Shown here in pieces: positions 9,905-20,572 of a DNA stretch of 64,000 nucleotides (its first letter is position 1; every line of letters starts with the position of its first letter). The stretch is from Cricetomys ansorgei. Lineage: Eukaryota; Chordata; Mammalia; Rodentia; Nesomyidae. The stretch is from assembly GCA_026225945.1 (NCBI GenBank), contig JAMJFZ010001228.1:1696501-1760500 (forward strand). The letters run 5' to 3'. The position numbers were made by a program, and so were the translations under genes. The notes beneath the pieces were generated by a model. That model was not told where the DNA came from. It worked only from the letters and a program-made list of their open reading frames with translations, and did no database searches.

Positions 9905-10048
9905 ATTATTTTGAGATGGTGCTTCCTGTAGCCCAGGCTGACCTGGAACTTGCTAGGTAGCTGAGGATGACCTTGAAGCTCTGATCTTTCTGCTTTTACC
10001 TTTCAAGTGCTGGGATTGCAGGCATGTGCCATTATGTCTGGTTTACTC
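9905..10048 (-). mobile_element. B1-family SINE (reverse)
   Basis: AGCCCAGGCTGACCTGGAAC, GCTGAGGATGACCTTGAAG and AAGTGCTGGGATTGCAGGCA are the complement of an old B1 (PB1D/B1F type). Confidence 0.85.
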
Positions 10049-10661
10049 AGTCCAAAGATAAATCTCCCTAGGGTTTTCAACATACAAGATGACTTCTTTT
10101 CCAATTGAACCTTAGCCTTAGCCCTGACACATTATTAAATGGGAAATAAACAGTTTATCAAAAACCATGTGGAAAAGGGTACCAATGGTTATTATCCAAA
10201 AATGTAGATATGTAAATATATATACATGGATGTGAGAAAATGGCTAGGAAAAAATTTTTTAGACGATAAATTGTTAATAGTGGATTGTTTTCCTAGTTTG
10301 GAGGAAACAGTTGGGGAACTTGGGTTGTTTTATAGGTTTGTATATAGTTTCAACTATTTGCTTTAGGAATATATTCATAGGTCACTTTTGATTGTGTTTA
10401 CACTTGTATATATACTTACATATATTAATAAGAAGGGAATGTTCTAAAAGAAAAAGCTCTGGAATTATGAGAAAGGGATTTATTTTTCTCAAAATAGAAA
10501 TATGAGATAACCAAATCTCACTTTGTTTGGGTGCCATGCAGTTTGATGGTGTTTAATTTAAGATCCAAATTAAAGCTTTTAAGATAAAAATAAGCAGCTG
10601 TTTCTAAGCAGACTTGAAGCAGCATAAGCTTTCGGAAAAGAAATCTATTGCTCGAGAGTTG

Positions 10662-10986
10662 AACTTGGTCTGAAGCAATAGCTCACTTAGTAAAGCACTT
10701 TTCACACAGGCATGGAGGCCAGAGTTCCATCCCCAGAACCTATATGAAAAAACAACACAAACAAACAACAAACAAACAAACATGCCACGCATAGTAGCGT
10801 AGGCTTATCATCCCACTGCTGAGAGACAAAGACAGGAAGGTCCCTGGAGCTCACTGGCCAGCTCGCATAGTGTGATCAGAGACTGGCCAAGTGACAGATC
10901 CTGGCTCCAAACAACAAGGTAGATGATGCTGGCAAGCAGCATAAATAACTCAGCACACACAGCCTTACGTGTGTGTGTGCACGCAT

Positions 10987-11030
<44 letters not shown>
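10662..11030 (+). mobile_element. B4A SINE with (CA)n tail
   Basis: A worn tRNA-like head is followed by an AAC-rich linker, GTCCCTGGAGCTCACTGGCC and a tail expanded to (AC)20 at 10990-11029. Confidence 0.75.
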
Positions 11031-11031
<1 letters not shown>

Positions 11032-11547
11032 CAACATACAAAAAAAAGAGTTTAATTTCAGACAAATTGAGCACCTCTGCCCAAATATTGAGTACTGGGA
11101 TGAGATAACCAGCTTAAATGATTTGGGGTCCCTGTCCTGAGGGTAACCATTACAGTAGGAAAGAGACACAAGTCAACACCTGTCATTTATTTATAACTAC
11201 AAGGCTGAATGAATACTCTGAGGGGAAAAGCCTTGGGCAGGCAAAGGGATGTTTCTTAGAATAATAATGGCAGTGATTTTTCTCAAGGGCACTTGAGGGT
11301 ATAAACAGTCTGAAGGGCCTTGATATGCCTAATGCACTGCATCAAATTGCTTTTTTTTTTTATTGTAGCCAACTCTGAATTAATTTATATTGCTAAATTA
11401 AGCTATTGTCTCTGGGAGAAATCATTTCCCCTCTTGCCTTGCTTTGCTCAATCTCTAGCAATCCACTGTTCATCCACACTATGTCTTACTAAAGCAGATC
11501 CGTGAGTAGTCTTTTTGGGATGGACTAAAACACACAAACACACAGCT
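11031..11547. other. Unique sequence with splice-like signals
   Basis: A strong acceptor-like tract ends in ATTGTAG at 11367, and GTGAGTAG follows at about 11501. They bracket 133 bases of unrecognised sequence. I see no coding similarity. Confidence 0.35.
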
Positions 11548-11745
11548 TTTATTTATTTATTTATTTATTTATTTTCTGGAGACGTTATCTAACATAGCCA
11601 AGGTTGACCTGGAATTCCCTAGGTGGCTGAGGATGACCTTACACTCCTGGTTGACCTTAAGCTCACCATCCTTCTGCTTCCACTTCCAGGGTGTTTTCCT
11701 GCATGCTAAGAAAGCACTCTACAGCTGAGCCAGAGTCCCAGCTGC
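11548..11745 (-). mobile_element. ID_B1 SINE (reverse) with (ATTT)n
   Basis: (ATTT)n at 11548-11574 leads into the complement of B1 (AGGTTGACCTGGAATTCCCT, GCTGAGGATGACCTTACACT). An ID-like head in reverse (GCACTCTACAGCTGAGCCAG) follows. Confidence 0.7.
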
Positions 11746-12175
11746 TACAGCTTTCCAAGTCTAAAGAGTTCTTGGGTTATCTTTTAGAACCACTTAGAAT
11801 TCTCAGAGTTATTTCCCTCTGTATTTTGGCAGCAGAACTCTCTTATGTTTGGGCATTTAATTTTGCTAACAAGATATGTACTGGTGGGGAACTGGCAGGC
11901 ACTACAATTTTATGTCATTTTGAGAGGTCTCTCATAACTTTCAGGGATTTCTCTTTCACTGGAGGTTTTCATAGTTGCTGATACTGTACCTTTTGATATC
12001 TATCATAATTTTAGGCAGCATTTGCCGTCCTGAAAGCACATATTCTTGTGATGAGGAACTGGAAGGCAGGCTGGAGAGGGAGCGGGGCAGAGAGAAGGAA
12101 TGCAAGCAGCATGTAGGGACATACACACAGAAATGGCTTCACTAAACCTAGCACTTCGTAAGCCGACTACCCGAG
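11746..12175. other. Unique sequence, no gene seen
   Basis: A 96-codon frame at 11691-11981 starts within the neighbouring SINE and is not recognised. No named repeat is visible. Confidence 0.45.
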
Positions 12176-12527
12176 TTGGTGTGATAAGTTGCCATGATCA
12201 AAAGCAGCTTGGGGAGAAAAGGGATTATTTGGCTTACAATTCCAGGTAGTCCATCACAAAAGGGAAGTTGAGGCAGGGACTCAAAGTAGTCACATTACAT
12301 GCACAGTCAAGAATGGAGAGAAAAGAAATGCACCCACGTCATACAGGGTCAGCCTACAGAATGCTGCCTCTCATAGTGCATTGGGTCTTCCTAAATCAAT
12401 TAATATTCAAGGCAAACCCCCACAAACAAGTCTACAGGCCAACCCGATATAGCTAATTTCTCAACTGAAGCTCTCATCCCAGTTTGATTCTATATAGTGT
12501 CAAATTGCTAGTTAAAACTAGCCAGCA
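12176..12527 (-). mobile_element. ORR1-type MaLR LTR (reverse)
   Basis: Complement hallmarks: GGCTTACAATTCCAGG, TAAATCAATTAATATTCAAG, CTACAGGCCAACCCGATATA and GTTAAAACTAGCCAGCA at the right end. Confidence 0.78.
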
Positions 12528-12696
12528 CAGACCTAAAAAGACAATTAAAATTTAACTTTTTAAACAAATTATATACTCCTCAGTTTTGAACAACCCTCAG
12601 CTACTATTTTTTTAAGTCAGTTCTGCTTTGATAACTTTCCTTATGAAAATTTTGGTGTCTTCCTAATACTAACTTTCATGCGCTTTAACGTTTCCG

Positions 12697-12918
12697 TTTC
12701 AGTTGGAGATGTAGCTTCTTTGGTAGAGAGCTTACCTGTCATTCACAAAGCCGTGGATTCAACCTGGACTGCATAAACTGGTTGCCAAGGCCTAGGCCTC
12801 TAACTCTACACTTTGGAAGATGTAGGCAGGAGGATCGGGAGTTCAAAGTCATCCTCAGCTTCATAGTCAGGTCAAGGCCAGCATGGACTATGTGAGACTC
12901 TTGTCTCAAGAGATTTTT
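12697..12918 (+). mobile_element. ID_B1 SINE
   Basis: An ID-type head (GTTGGAGATGTAGCTTCTTT) runs into a B1 body (GAAGATGTAGGCAGGAGGAT, CAAGGCCAGCATGGACTATG). This fusion defines ID_B1 in the B4 family. Confidence 0.82.
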
Positions 12919-13324
12919 CTTTTTTCTCATTTCATCTTGAATAGATTTTCACCTTTACTCTCTATGTACTGCTATCCATCCAGGGTGCAGGTGGAACAGT
13001 CCACGAGGCTCTCTCCAGAGCTAACTTGCAGGAGTGGTTGACACACCCACCTGTTCAGCGAATCTGAGTGCATCTTAGAGGAAGCGAGCTATCAAATGAC
13101 TCGGCTCAGGCTTTATCTCTGACACTGCCTTTCCTTCCTGCACATGGTGCATCTTCTCTGTAACTCCAGGGAAAATCTATCCCACTGTCCGGGCGACATC
13201 AGAGCCCAGGGATCTGTGGGGATTTCTATGTTTTTCTCTTTAAGAATGAAGGATTGGACTAGAGAAAACGGATAGTGGTTGAGATGGATGGTCTATTTAA
13301 ATGGCTTAATAGTAAGACTGTACA
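12919..13324. other. Unique sequence upstream of CpG cluster
   Basis: No repeat recognised. Scattered CpGs and several CACCTG/CAGGTG E-box-like words occur. It leads into the promoter-like patch. Confidence 0.4.
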
Positions 13325-13590
13325 TGCTGAAATTAGGAGCCGGATAGTGAGCTAGCAAGGCTGAAAGCCGAAAAAGTGCGCATCTGCGGAGTGGTCTCTT
13401 CCGGATGTTGCCGGAACAGGGGCTGCCCCCGCGCATGCTCCATTGAGTAACTCGTGGGAAGGGCGTTCCAGTCTTCTGTTTTTTCTGGCTTCTTCCGAAC
13501 CTTTCCTTGGTAACTTCTCTGAGCACTGCCTGTTCTCTGGTCACACGACTGTGAAAAGACTCATTTCAGGTTGTGCTTTCCTACGGTGAG
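13325..13590 (+). promoter_or_regulatory. Candidate small CpG-retaining promoter with splice donor
   Basis: I count about 14 CpGs between 13341 and 13615, in DNA otherwise nearly CpG-free. In 13341-13500, CpG is roughly at the level expected from base composition. ETS-core words (CTTCCGG, GCCGGAA, CTTCCGA) and an NRF1-like word (CGCGCATGC) cluster at 13397-13500. A strong 5' splice site, CTACG|GTGAGT, follows at about 13585. This suggests an alternative or non-coding first exon on the plus strand. No transcript evidence is available. Confidence 0.3.
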
Positions 13591-13845
13591 TTGTTGGGTC
13601 CATGCCTCTAGTCGCTAGTGGAAAGCTCTGGAAGCTGGATACACACCAGATACCAGACTCTCATTTTGTTGTTCCTGCAGACTCAGGGCTCTGCAGGTCC
13701 TCTCTGAACTCAATACCAGTCTATAGAGATCCATTTGATCTTTGCATATCCCAGGGAATGATGACAGGCATATATTTTACTCACCTGGGATTTAATGGGA
13801 GGTGTTTAAAAAATTGTATTATGTTTATGTATTTGTTCATTTATT

Positions 13846-14012
13846 CATTCATTCATTTACTACCTGTATATGTATGGGGTGGGGAGCCTGCATGCTATCA
13901 TACATATGTGGAAGATGGTTCTCCCCTTATACTCTGTGGGTCCTGGGAAACCCACGTTCATTAGCTTAGCAGAAAGCATCCTTAACTGCTGAGCCATGCC
14001 ACTGGCCATAAG
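13846..14012 (-). mobile_element. RSINE1/B4-type SINE (reverse)
   Basis: (ATTC)n, then a worn body. It ends in CATCCTTAACTGCTGAGCCA and TGCCACTGGCC, the complement of the tRNA-like head. Confidence 0.62.
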
Positions 14013-14774
14013 AGGAGGTTCTAATGTTGACGTTGCTTACGTTCAGTCTCCACCAATTCTTCCCATCATATGTAAACAGGATGCATGATAAACATTTATT
14101 TTTTCAGGGTGTTAAGAATTTGACTTCCTCTGACTCTCAATGTTTTTCAGACCTACTGATAAAACACAAAGTGTTTTATCACTCTCTCAGTTTAAATGCA
14201 GATTCTTTCCTCAGGAAAACACACAATTGATAACATCATTGAGTCAGTACTTTTTTCCCAAGACCAGTAACTCCATTTTCTATATTCAGAAGCGTTAGTA
14301 TAATTAACACAATTTAAAAGTTAGTACTGTAGCAGTGGTTTGGAGAAGTAGCCAGTGGAGTCCTCCAAAGTTGAATTGAAATCCAGGTTCATAGTGGGAT
14401 GGAATGTCTTTTCTCCTTCTAAGGAAAGGAAATACCTTTAATGGGCTGAATGAAAATATTTAGTCACAACTACAAGCTTGAGATGATGAGAGCATTTCTT
14501 TATGCTTCGATTTCTGAGCAGGTAGGTTTTATGATGTTATGGGAGTTAAATGCAATCTGCTGTTTGAAGGTCGAATGTGGGATGCCACAGAATTAGCCTG
14601 CATTCAGTAAGTGCTGGGCGAATGCGGGTGAGAGGGGATGGTAACTTGTTGCAGTTCATTTCCACATTACTCGAGTAAGCTAAGCATAGATCTTAATTGT
14701 AATTTAAATATACCATATATGATCTTTAGGAATTTTTCATGGTTTAATAAAAATACATTTAAAAACAAAACAAA
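14013..14774. other. Unique sequence, no gene seen
   Basis: About 760 bases without a recognised repeat. The longest frame (68 codons, 14024-14230) is not recognised. Confidence 0.5.
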
Positions 14775-15137
14775 ACTGGAAGACTGAGGAGATGGCTCAT
14801 TGAGCAAAGCTGCTTTGCTGCATGAGCATGAGGACTCGAGTTTGAATCCCCAGGACTGACTTAAATAGCTAGGGTAGTTGCATGCCGATGTAACCCTAGT
14901 GCTGTAGAGGCATGGAGACAGGAGGATTGCTAGGGCAGCCAGCTTAGCCCCAGGTGCAGTGAGAGACCCCATTTCAAAGGAATAAAGACAGGGCTCTGAT
15001 AGAACAGGACTTTCAGAATCCTCCTTTGGCTTCCGTGCAAGCATGTATGAGTCTACACACAAGTGCATACACCACATACTCGTCTCATACACTCACATGC
15101 ACATGCATGCACATACATCACACACACACCACACCCA
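14775..15137 (+). mobile_element. B4A SINE
   Basis: ACTGAGGAGATGGCTCATTG head, GAGTTTGAATCCCCAGGACT, TGGAGACAGGAGGATTGC, GTGAGAGACCCCATTTCAAA, then a long CA-rich tail ending near 15137. Confidence 0.82.
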
Positions 15138-15722
15138 AGTAGCCAATATGATAAAACTGGAACATGTATCACTTAGAATTACAATAATCATTACATCATT
15201 TAGAACAGAATTCAAATAGTTAAATGGGAAAGTATTTTTAAAAAGAAGGAAGAAAGTATGGACTAGCTCTTCATCTCAAAACTTAACAGAACTCTAAGGG
15301 AAAAACAATCTAAATTATGATTTAATAAAATTTAAATAAAATGCAAGACTTAACAGCAAAGTGGTGGGGACAGAGAACCGGAATCAGCATGATAGGAAGA
15401 AGTTAAAGAAGACCCAATGAGTTAAAACATCTGACATCATGACCTGGAAGATTCATGCCACAAAGATGGTCACACCTCCTGCAGTGATGTAGTCCAGGTC
15501 CCATTCGCATCCCAGGCGGCTTTCTCACAGAAATATACAAGATGGTGCTAAAATTCATATGAAAATGTGGGGTAGCTAATACAGACAAAAGTATCTGGAA
15601 GATGAAGTTAGAAGAATCACAAGTAATTAAAATTGGCGAGTGCTGATGTACACATTAAAGGAATAGAATCCAAAATGTGTAGATAAACCCTCTCGTTTGT
15701 GGTTAGTGAATTATTTTAACCC

Positions 15723-15758
15723 CAGTGCCAAGACAGTTCCCAGTGCCAAGACAGTTCT
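15723..15758. repeat. 18-base tandem duplication
   Basis: CAGTGCCAAGACAGTTCC (15723-15740) is repeated at once with a single final-base change. It lies inside the L1M and arose after that insertion. Confidence 0.9.
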
Positions 15759-16060
15759 GTGAGAGAAAGGTCAGTCTTTCCACAAATAGTGGCAAGCTGA
15801 TTCTGGATATTCATGTGCAAAAGAATTAACTAATTCCTATCACACTACACAAAAATTAACCCCAAAGGAATCATAGAATTAAGTATAAGAGCAAAAACTA
15901 TAATAAAATTTACCATATGGTGAAATTTTCAGTGTTTTTTGAATTAAGAAGAGCTTTCTTAGACATCTAGTGAATAAATAAGAGAAAAAAATGGAAACTT
16001 ATAATTCAATAACATTTAAAAACTTTTGTATATCAAGGACACTGTCAAAAGAGAGTAGAG

Positions 16061-16240
16061 TCTGGGGAGATGGCCCAGAAGTTAAGCATACATGTTGTTC
16101 TTGCAGAGGCCCAGAGTTCAGTTCCCAGCTCCTGCATAGGCAGCTCACAAGTACCTATGGCTCCAGCTTCAGAGCACCTGGTGCTATCTTTTGACCTCTG
16201 CAGTACCCATAGTGACACGCAAAAACATAATTTAAAAAAA
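16061..16240 (+). mobile_element. B3 SINE inside L1M
   Basis: GGGGAGATGGCCCAGAAGTT head, TGTTGTTCTTGCAGAGGCCC, TCTTTTGACCTCTGC and an AATTTAAAAAAA tail. The L1M reads on correctly on both sides. Confidence 0.85.
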
Positions 16241-16330
16241 TCATCTTTTAAAAAGTGTAAAAAGATGACCTACAGAATGGGAGAAAATATTTGCACATAG
16301 TTATGAGATAAGGAACTTCTGTTCAATATT

Positions 16331-16394
16331 TATATTATATTATATTATATTATATTATATTATATTATATTATATTATATTATATTATATTATA
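16331..16394. repeat. (TATAT)n pentanucleotide microsatellite
   Basis: About 13 copies of a 5-base TATAT unit, with an almost perfect period. It lies within the L1M between the two B3 insertions. Confidence 0.97.
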
Positions 16395-16424
16395 CCTCTT
16401 ATACCCTAACAATAAAAAGAAAGA

Positions 16425-16632
16425 TTGGGAGGTCTGAAGGAAGGCTCAGGTGTTAAAGTGTTTGCAGAGGACCTGAATTTGGTTTCTAGCACCCATATCA
16501 AGTACTAATAACTGCCTATAACTCCAGCTATAGGAGATCTAACACCGTTTTCTGGACTCTAGATACCTGCATTCACTTGCACATAGCTACAAACAGACAC
16601 ATAAATAAATAAGCAAAATTTTAAAACAAAAG
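16425..16632 (+). mobile_element. B3 SINE inside L1M
   Basis: AAGGAAGGCTCAGGTGTTAA head, GAGGACCTGAATTTGG, ACTGCCTATAACTCCAGCTA and an ACATAAATAAATAAGC tail. A-rich flanks (AAAAAGAAAG / AAAACAAAAG) may be a worn TSD. Confidence 0.83.
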
Positions 16633-17400
16633 GCAAATCACTGAACTAAAAAAAATGGGGCAAAAGTCTGAATAATTCTGCAAAGAAGGTACACCTATTG
16701 GTATCTTCTTCCAATCTGAACAGAAAGAGACTCAGTATTGTCAGCCATTAGAAAAAGTGAATTCAAAGCTCTACCGAGACTGTCAATATCTGGTAGAATA
16801 TCTGTGGTTAAAGTAAACATGGGCAATATAAATGCTCGCAAAGATGGAGAGGAGTTGGCTTCTCAGACACAGCTGGTAAGAATGTAAAATTGTTCTTGAA
16901 AATGCTAATCATAGCTTTTCCATTTGATCCAAGAACGCTATGTATATACAAGATAAATAAAAAACGTATTTCCATAAAATAAGATATGATTATTCATAGA
17001 AAATTGTAGAAACAATGGAAGTATTCAGTAACCAGTACATAAGCAAAGGTGGTATATTCACACAGTGGAATGTTATTCTGCTATAAGAATGGAGTATTTC
17101 TAGGTGTTATACCATTGGTGACTTAAAAACAATATTATGCTCAGAGAAAGGTCTGTCTCTAAATCACTTATGAAATGTGTGAAATAAGATGAATCCCTGG
17201 AGACAGAATGTAGAGTGGGGGCTGCCTATGAATGGGTAGGTTAGGTTGGCAAGGGTGGATGAGAGCTGCCTGCAGGCTTCCTTTTTGTAGTGTTGAAAAT
17301 GTGCTAAAATTGGATTTTGATGATGGCCACACAAACCACCATACTTACGGGTCAATACGGTGCTTGACTTACACCTTAATAAAGCTGTAAATTCGGAGAT

Positions 17401-18320
17401 GACCGTGGATTTAAAAGCATTAAATTCCATTTAAACTGTCTCACAGATTAAATATTTTAGGTTCAAAAGGAACCTTAGCCATCATTCATTGGATTTGTCT
17501 TTATCTGAGAGATGAATGGACTGGAGACTGGAGAAATTAATTTGTCAGGAGATATGAAAGTAATTAGTTGAAAGACCCAAAATACCCACCTTACACTTGG
17601 AATGCTATATCAATATTTGGTAAATCCCACTGGATCCATTTATATAGTGAAATTGCGGTGTAGACATGGTAATAACTCATAACTTAATTAGTGTGATCCA
17701 TCAAAATAGCCACATGTGGGTTGAGTTAATTTTTGTGTAGATGAGATCAAAATGCCAAAACCAACAAGGAAGAACACTAAAGATAACCCCAAACAACAGA
17801 CACAGACCCATGCATCCCAACATCTGTTTAAAGAGATGCATCAAATTGTTTTGAGGGAGAGTCTCTTTAGTTTCTGTGCTGTAGCAGCAAACATGAATAT
17901 CTAAAACATATTCAGTAACCCTGGTAATACTTTAATTTTAAACTAAGGGGAAAAGTCCTTAATTCTTTCAGAGCATATTTTTCTAACTTAGAATAATTGC
18001 TTCCACATTGTGGCCTCACATAAAAGGAGAATAAATTAACTTTGAAAAAAAAGTTTGAATTTCTTCCATTTGCACAGGCAGGTGATGGGGAATTTAATTC
18101 TCCTCCCGAACCCTGTTGCCGTACTTGGTTTTCTGTGTTAGGATTTAATATTTCAATCTTTTCTACATGGAGTTTTCCATTAATTCAAACTTTGCAAAAA
18201 TAATTACCAAATTTTCAGAGCCATGTAATTAAAGATTGGGAAGGAGTAGGCCCTGGGGTGTGTGCTTCTCTGGCGGAAATTTCATTTGGTTTGTAAAACT
18301 ATTTTTTTAAATTTGTGTGA
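17401..18320. other. Repeat-poor, AT-rich unique block
   Basis: No rodent SINE or LTR in about 900 bases. 17455-17580 may hold a worn MIR-like remnant. 18100-18300 is rich in TAATTA/ATTAAT words (CCATTAATTC, AATAATTACC, TGTAATTAAAG). This could be a conserved non-coding element. No gene is seen. Confidence 0.4.

Positions 18321-18321
<1 letters not shown>

Positions 18322-18361
<40 letters not shown>
18322..18361. repeat. (TG)n microsatellite
   Basis: A nearly pure TG run with one TATG break near its end. No SINE is attached. Confidence 0.95.
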
Positions 18362-18790
18362 TTGGGAGATTTTACATCAGTATTTAGATTTGTGTCTTTT
18401 GTTTAAAAATAGAAGGCTTTGGAAAATAGGTCTGTGCCCCTGCGTGCTGGTGATTAGGTGTGGGTAAGTGGTGGCTGATTGTGTGGGATGGTTGCACATC
18501 CCTGGACACTGGCTTCGCTTATTTGTTGCTCCCTGAAACAACAGCCATATGTATTGTACCTGCCAACCTTGCCAGACGTCTACTGCCATCCATGCACAGC
18601 ACAGTGCTCTAGGTCAGAGACAAGGCAGAGGACGCTGACCTTAACATTCATGCCATATAGCTGCATCATAGGTCAGAGCAGATATCATTCACCTGTCTGT
18701 TGTGAAGCTACTGACCACATAGCCAATCAGATTAAAGTACGGTACACACAATTATGTACTGCATTTGATATTCATAATGATAAAAAACAG
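18362..18790. other. Unique sequence, no gene seen
   Basis: Sequence near 18660-18780 (AAGTACGGTACACACAATTA) vaguely recalls an old DNA transposon, but I cannot classify it. The 180-codon frame starting at 18479 runs into the SINE and CA tract and is not a gene. Confidence 0.4.
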
Positions 18791-18794
18791 ACTC

Positions 18795-19035
18795 ACTGGG
18801 ACTGGAGAGATAGCTCATCATTTAAAAGCACTATTCTTACAGAGGACTTGAGTTCAGTTCCTAGCACCTATGTCAGATGGCTCACAACCACCTGTAACTC
18901 TAACTCTAGAGAATATGATGCCTTTCTCTGGGAAACTGTACACATGTACACATGTACACACATGCAGGCACACACACACACACACACACACATACATGCA
19001 CAGACAGACACACATTTATAAAAACAAAACAAGTC
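18795..19035 (+). mobile_element. B3 SINE with CA-rich tail
   Basis: GACTGGAGAGATAGCTCATC head, CAGAGGACTTGAGTTCAGTT, CTCACAACCACCTGTAACTC, then ACATGTACAC repeats and (CA)n before ATTTATAAAAAC. Confidence 0.9.
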
Positions 19036-19084
19036 GTTTTCAAATGACTGTCACAGATTTGTGTATTCATCATGCTATGCTTTG

Positions 19085-19215
19085 TAATTGATTTATTCTC
19101 TGACAATTTCATGCACGTATACCATGTTTCATGTTCGCACCACTCCCTCTGCCTTCTCCCTCCTCTCACCCTTACCTCCTACCCAGTCCTCTCATCCTCT
19201 CATCCTCCGACCCTG
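19085..19215 (-). mobile_element. Antisense L1 3' UTR fragment (Lx-like)
   Basis: CTCTGACAATTTCATGCACG and ATACCATGTTTCATGTTCGC, then C/T-rich ACTCCCTCTGCC, match the complement of rodent L1 tails (compare 26755 and 58630). Confidence 0.6.
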
Positions 19216-19429
19216 ACTCCATCTCACTTGCAAGTCTTTTGCTTTGTTTTTTTGTTTTTTGAGCCACCATGCTTAGCCAGGATCCCACATGGGCATGGAT
19301 GAGAAACCATCCACCGTACCACGAGTAGTTCACTGGTGGTCACGTCACAGCAGATGTGATCTCCTCTCACCATCATTTTAGAGCATACTCTGACCTTGTA
19401 AATCACTTTCACATGAAGCCACATGTCAG

Positions 19430-19560
19430 GGCAGAAGAGACGTCTCAGTTGGTAAAGTAACAAGGAAGGTGGATCCTGAAGACTGACGCCTAAAGTTGAC
19501 CTCTGCTCTCCATGTGCATCCACCCACACATGTGCACCTGAACATGCATATGAAACAAAT
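19430..19560 (+). mobile_element. SINE fragment (B4/RSINE1-like)
   Basis: GCAGAAGAGACGTCTCAGTT head-like start, then GTTGACCTCTGCTCTCCATG and CACACATGTGCACCTGAAC tail. Confidence 0.55.
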
Positions 19561-19591
19561 CAAATGTAAAGTGTGCTAGGAATCCTGGTGC

Positions 19592-19600
19592 ATGTATGTA

Positions 19601-19691
<91 letters not shown>
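19592..19691. repeat. Compound (TATG)n (TG)n (TA)n microsatellite
   Basis: TATG units grade into TG, then into an unbroken TA run to 19691. The reverse-strand frames through it (HTHT/YIYI) are artefacts. Confidence 0.97.
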
Positions 19692-19694
<3 letters not shown>

Positions 19695-20372
19695 CTGGGT
19701 CTGGTGAGTGATAAGTAAAAAAAAAATCCTAATGCTGAAAATGTCACAGTGAACTTTACTGAAGCAAGAAAATGATATTCCCACAAATTTCTAGATAAAG
19801 CACTATGACAAGAAAAGTAAATGAGGCATGGATACTGGATAGGGAGGGCCAAAAGGGTTGCCACCTTCTTTCTAAAAGTTTGAATAGAAAAGTGCATAAA
19901 ACTGAATCCTGCAACTTGACCCTCTGATCTCCACACACATGCAGTTATACGTGCTTGCAAATAAATACATGTACTTAAAAGAGTCGAATCTATTGTTTAT
20001 ACAGTGGACAGAAGTTATGTTCTGATTGTGCCGTAAACGTATGAAGAGGATGTAATAAAAATGTCCTAATTTGGCACATAGAAAGTAAAGGATTGACACC
20101 TTTGTGTATGAATCAATAACATTTTATAGGATGATAGAAAAAAAGAAAAAAAAAAAGAAAAGAAAAATTAGACACCCACACAAGCAACCCTAATAATTAA
20201 ACATTTTAAATTTTGTTGCTTGTTAGCAGGGAAGTGATGGCATATGAGGTGAAGTTATTCACACATGTATGCATATAGAGAATATGCATGTGTATGTGAG
20301 TACATAGACATATATTTCTGTATGTATTTACATAAGAAGGCACATGTAAAAATCTTAGCTTTTTCTTTTTAC
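19692..20372. other. Mostly unique sequence, one SINE tail remnant
   Basis: 19900-19970 resembles a B4 tail (TTGACCCTCTGATCTCCACA, then AAATAAATAC). 20140-20170 is A-rich. Nothing else is recognisable. Confidence 0.4.
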
Positions 20373-20572
20373 TAAATATTTATTTGTGTGTGTAGGTGTG
20401 TGTGTGATACTTGTTGGCATGCAGTATACGTGTGCAACAGCAGCATTTGGAGAAGATTTGGAGACAGCCGATTCTTTCCTTTCGCCTTTGTGTGGGTTCT
20501 GAGGATCAGACTTTGCTCATCAGCCTCTCACTGCAAGGGCACTGTCCCGCTGAGCCATCTCATCAGCCTTAA
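20373..20572 (-). mobile_element. RSINE1/B4-type SINE (reverse)
   Basis: A TG-rich start, then GTGTGGGTTCTGAGGATCAG and CCCGCTGAGCCATCTCATCA, the complement of the head. Confidence 0.7.

Larger units (their letters stand above)
9470..10440 (+). mobile_element. Ancient L1M 3' end, interrupted by B3 and B1
   Basis: TGTCCATCAAGAAGGGGAGA and, after the B3, AAAGAATGAAGAAATGTTTG fit the old L1 3' motif (CCATCAACAGGGG, then AAAAAGAATGAGGAAG). A low-complexity 3' UTR-like stretch follows. It is heavily decayed and non-coding. Confidence 0.5.
15440..17400 (+). mobile_element. Ancient L1M element: ORF2 end and 3' UTR
   Basis: A decayed ORF2 3' part is visible (CTAAAATTCATATGAAAATG, AAGAGCTTTCTTAGACATCT, ACAGAATGGGAGAAAATATT). 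It continues through GTAAGAATGTAAAATTG, GGTATATTCACACAGTGGAA and a 3' UTR ending in a TTAATAAAGCTGTAA-like stretch. Two B3 SINEs and a pentamer run interrupt it. It has many stops and is not functional. 15138-15440 may be more of the same element, too decayed to call. Confidence 0.8.

Noticed and set aside
11368..11500. 133-base segment between a strong acceptor-like tract and GTGAGTAG
   Set aside because: The T-run may be an insertion tail, no coding similarity is seen, and such pairs occur by chance. Weaker than the 28.1-kb candidate.
18660..18790. Possible old DNA transposon (GTACGGTACACACAATTATG)
   Set aside because: Similarity was only a vague recollection. No inverted ends or TSD found.
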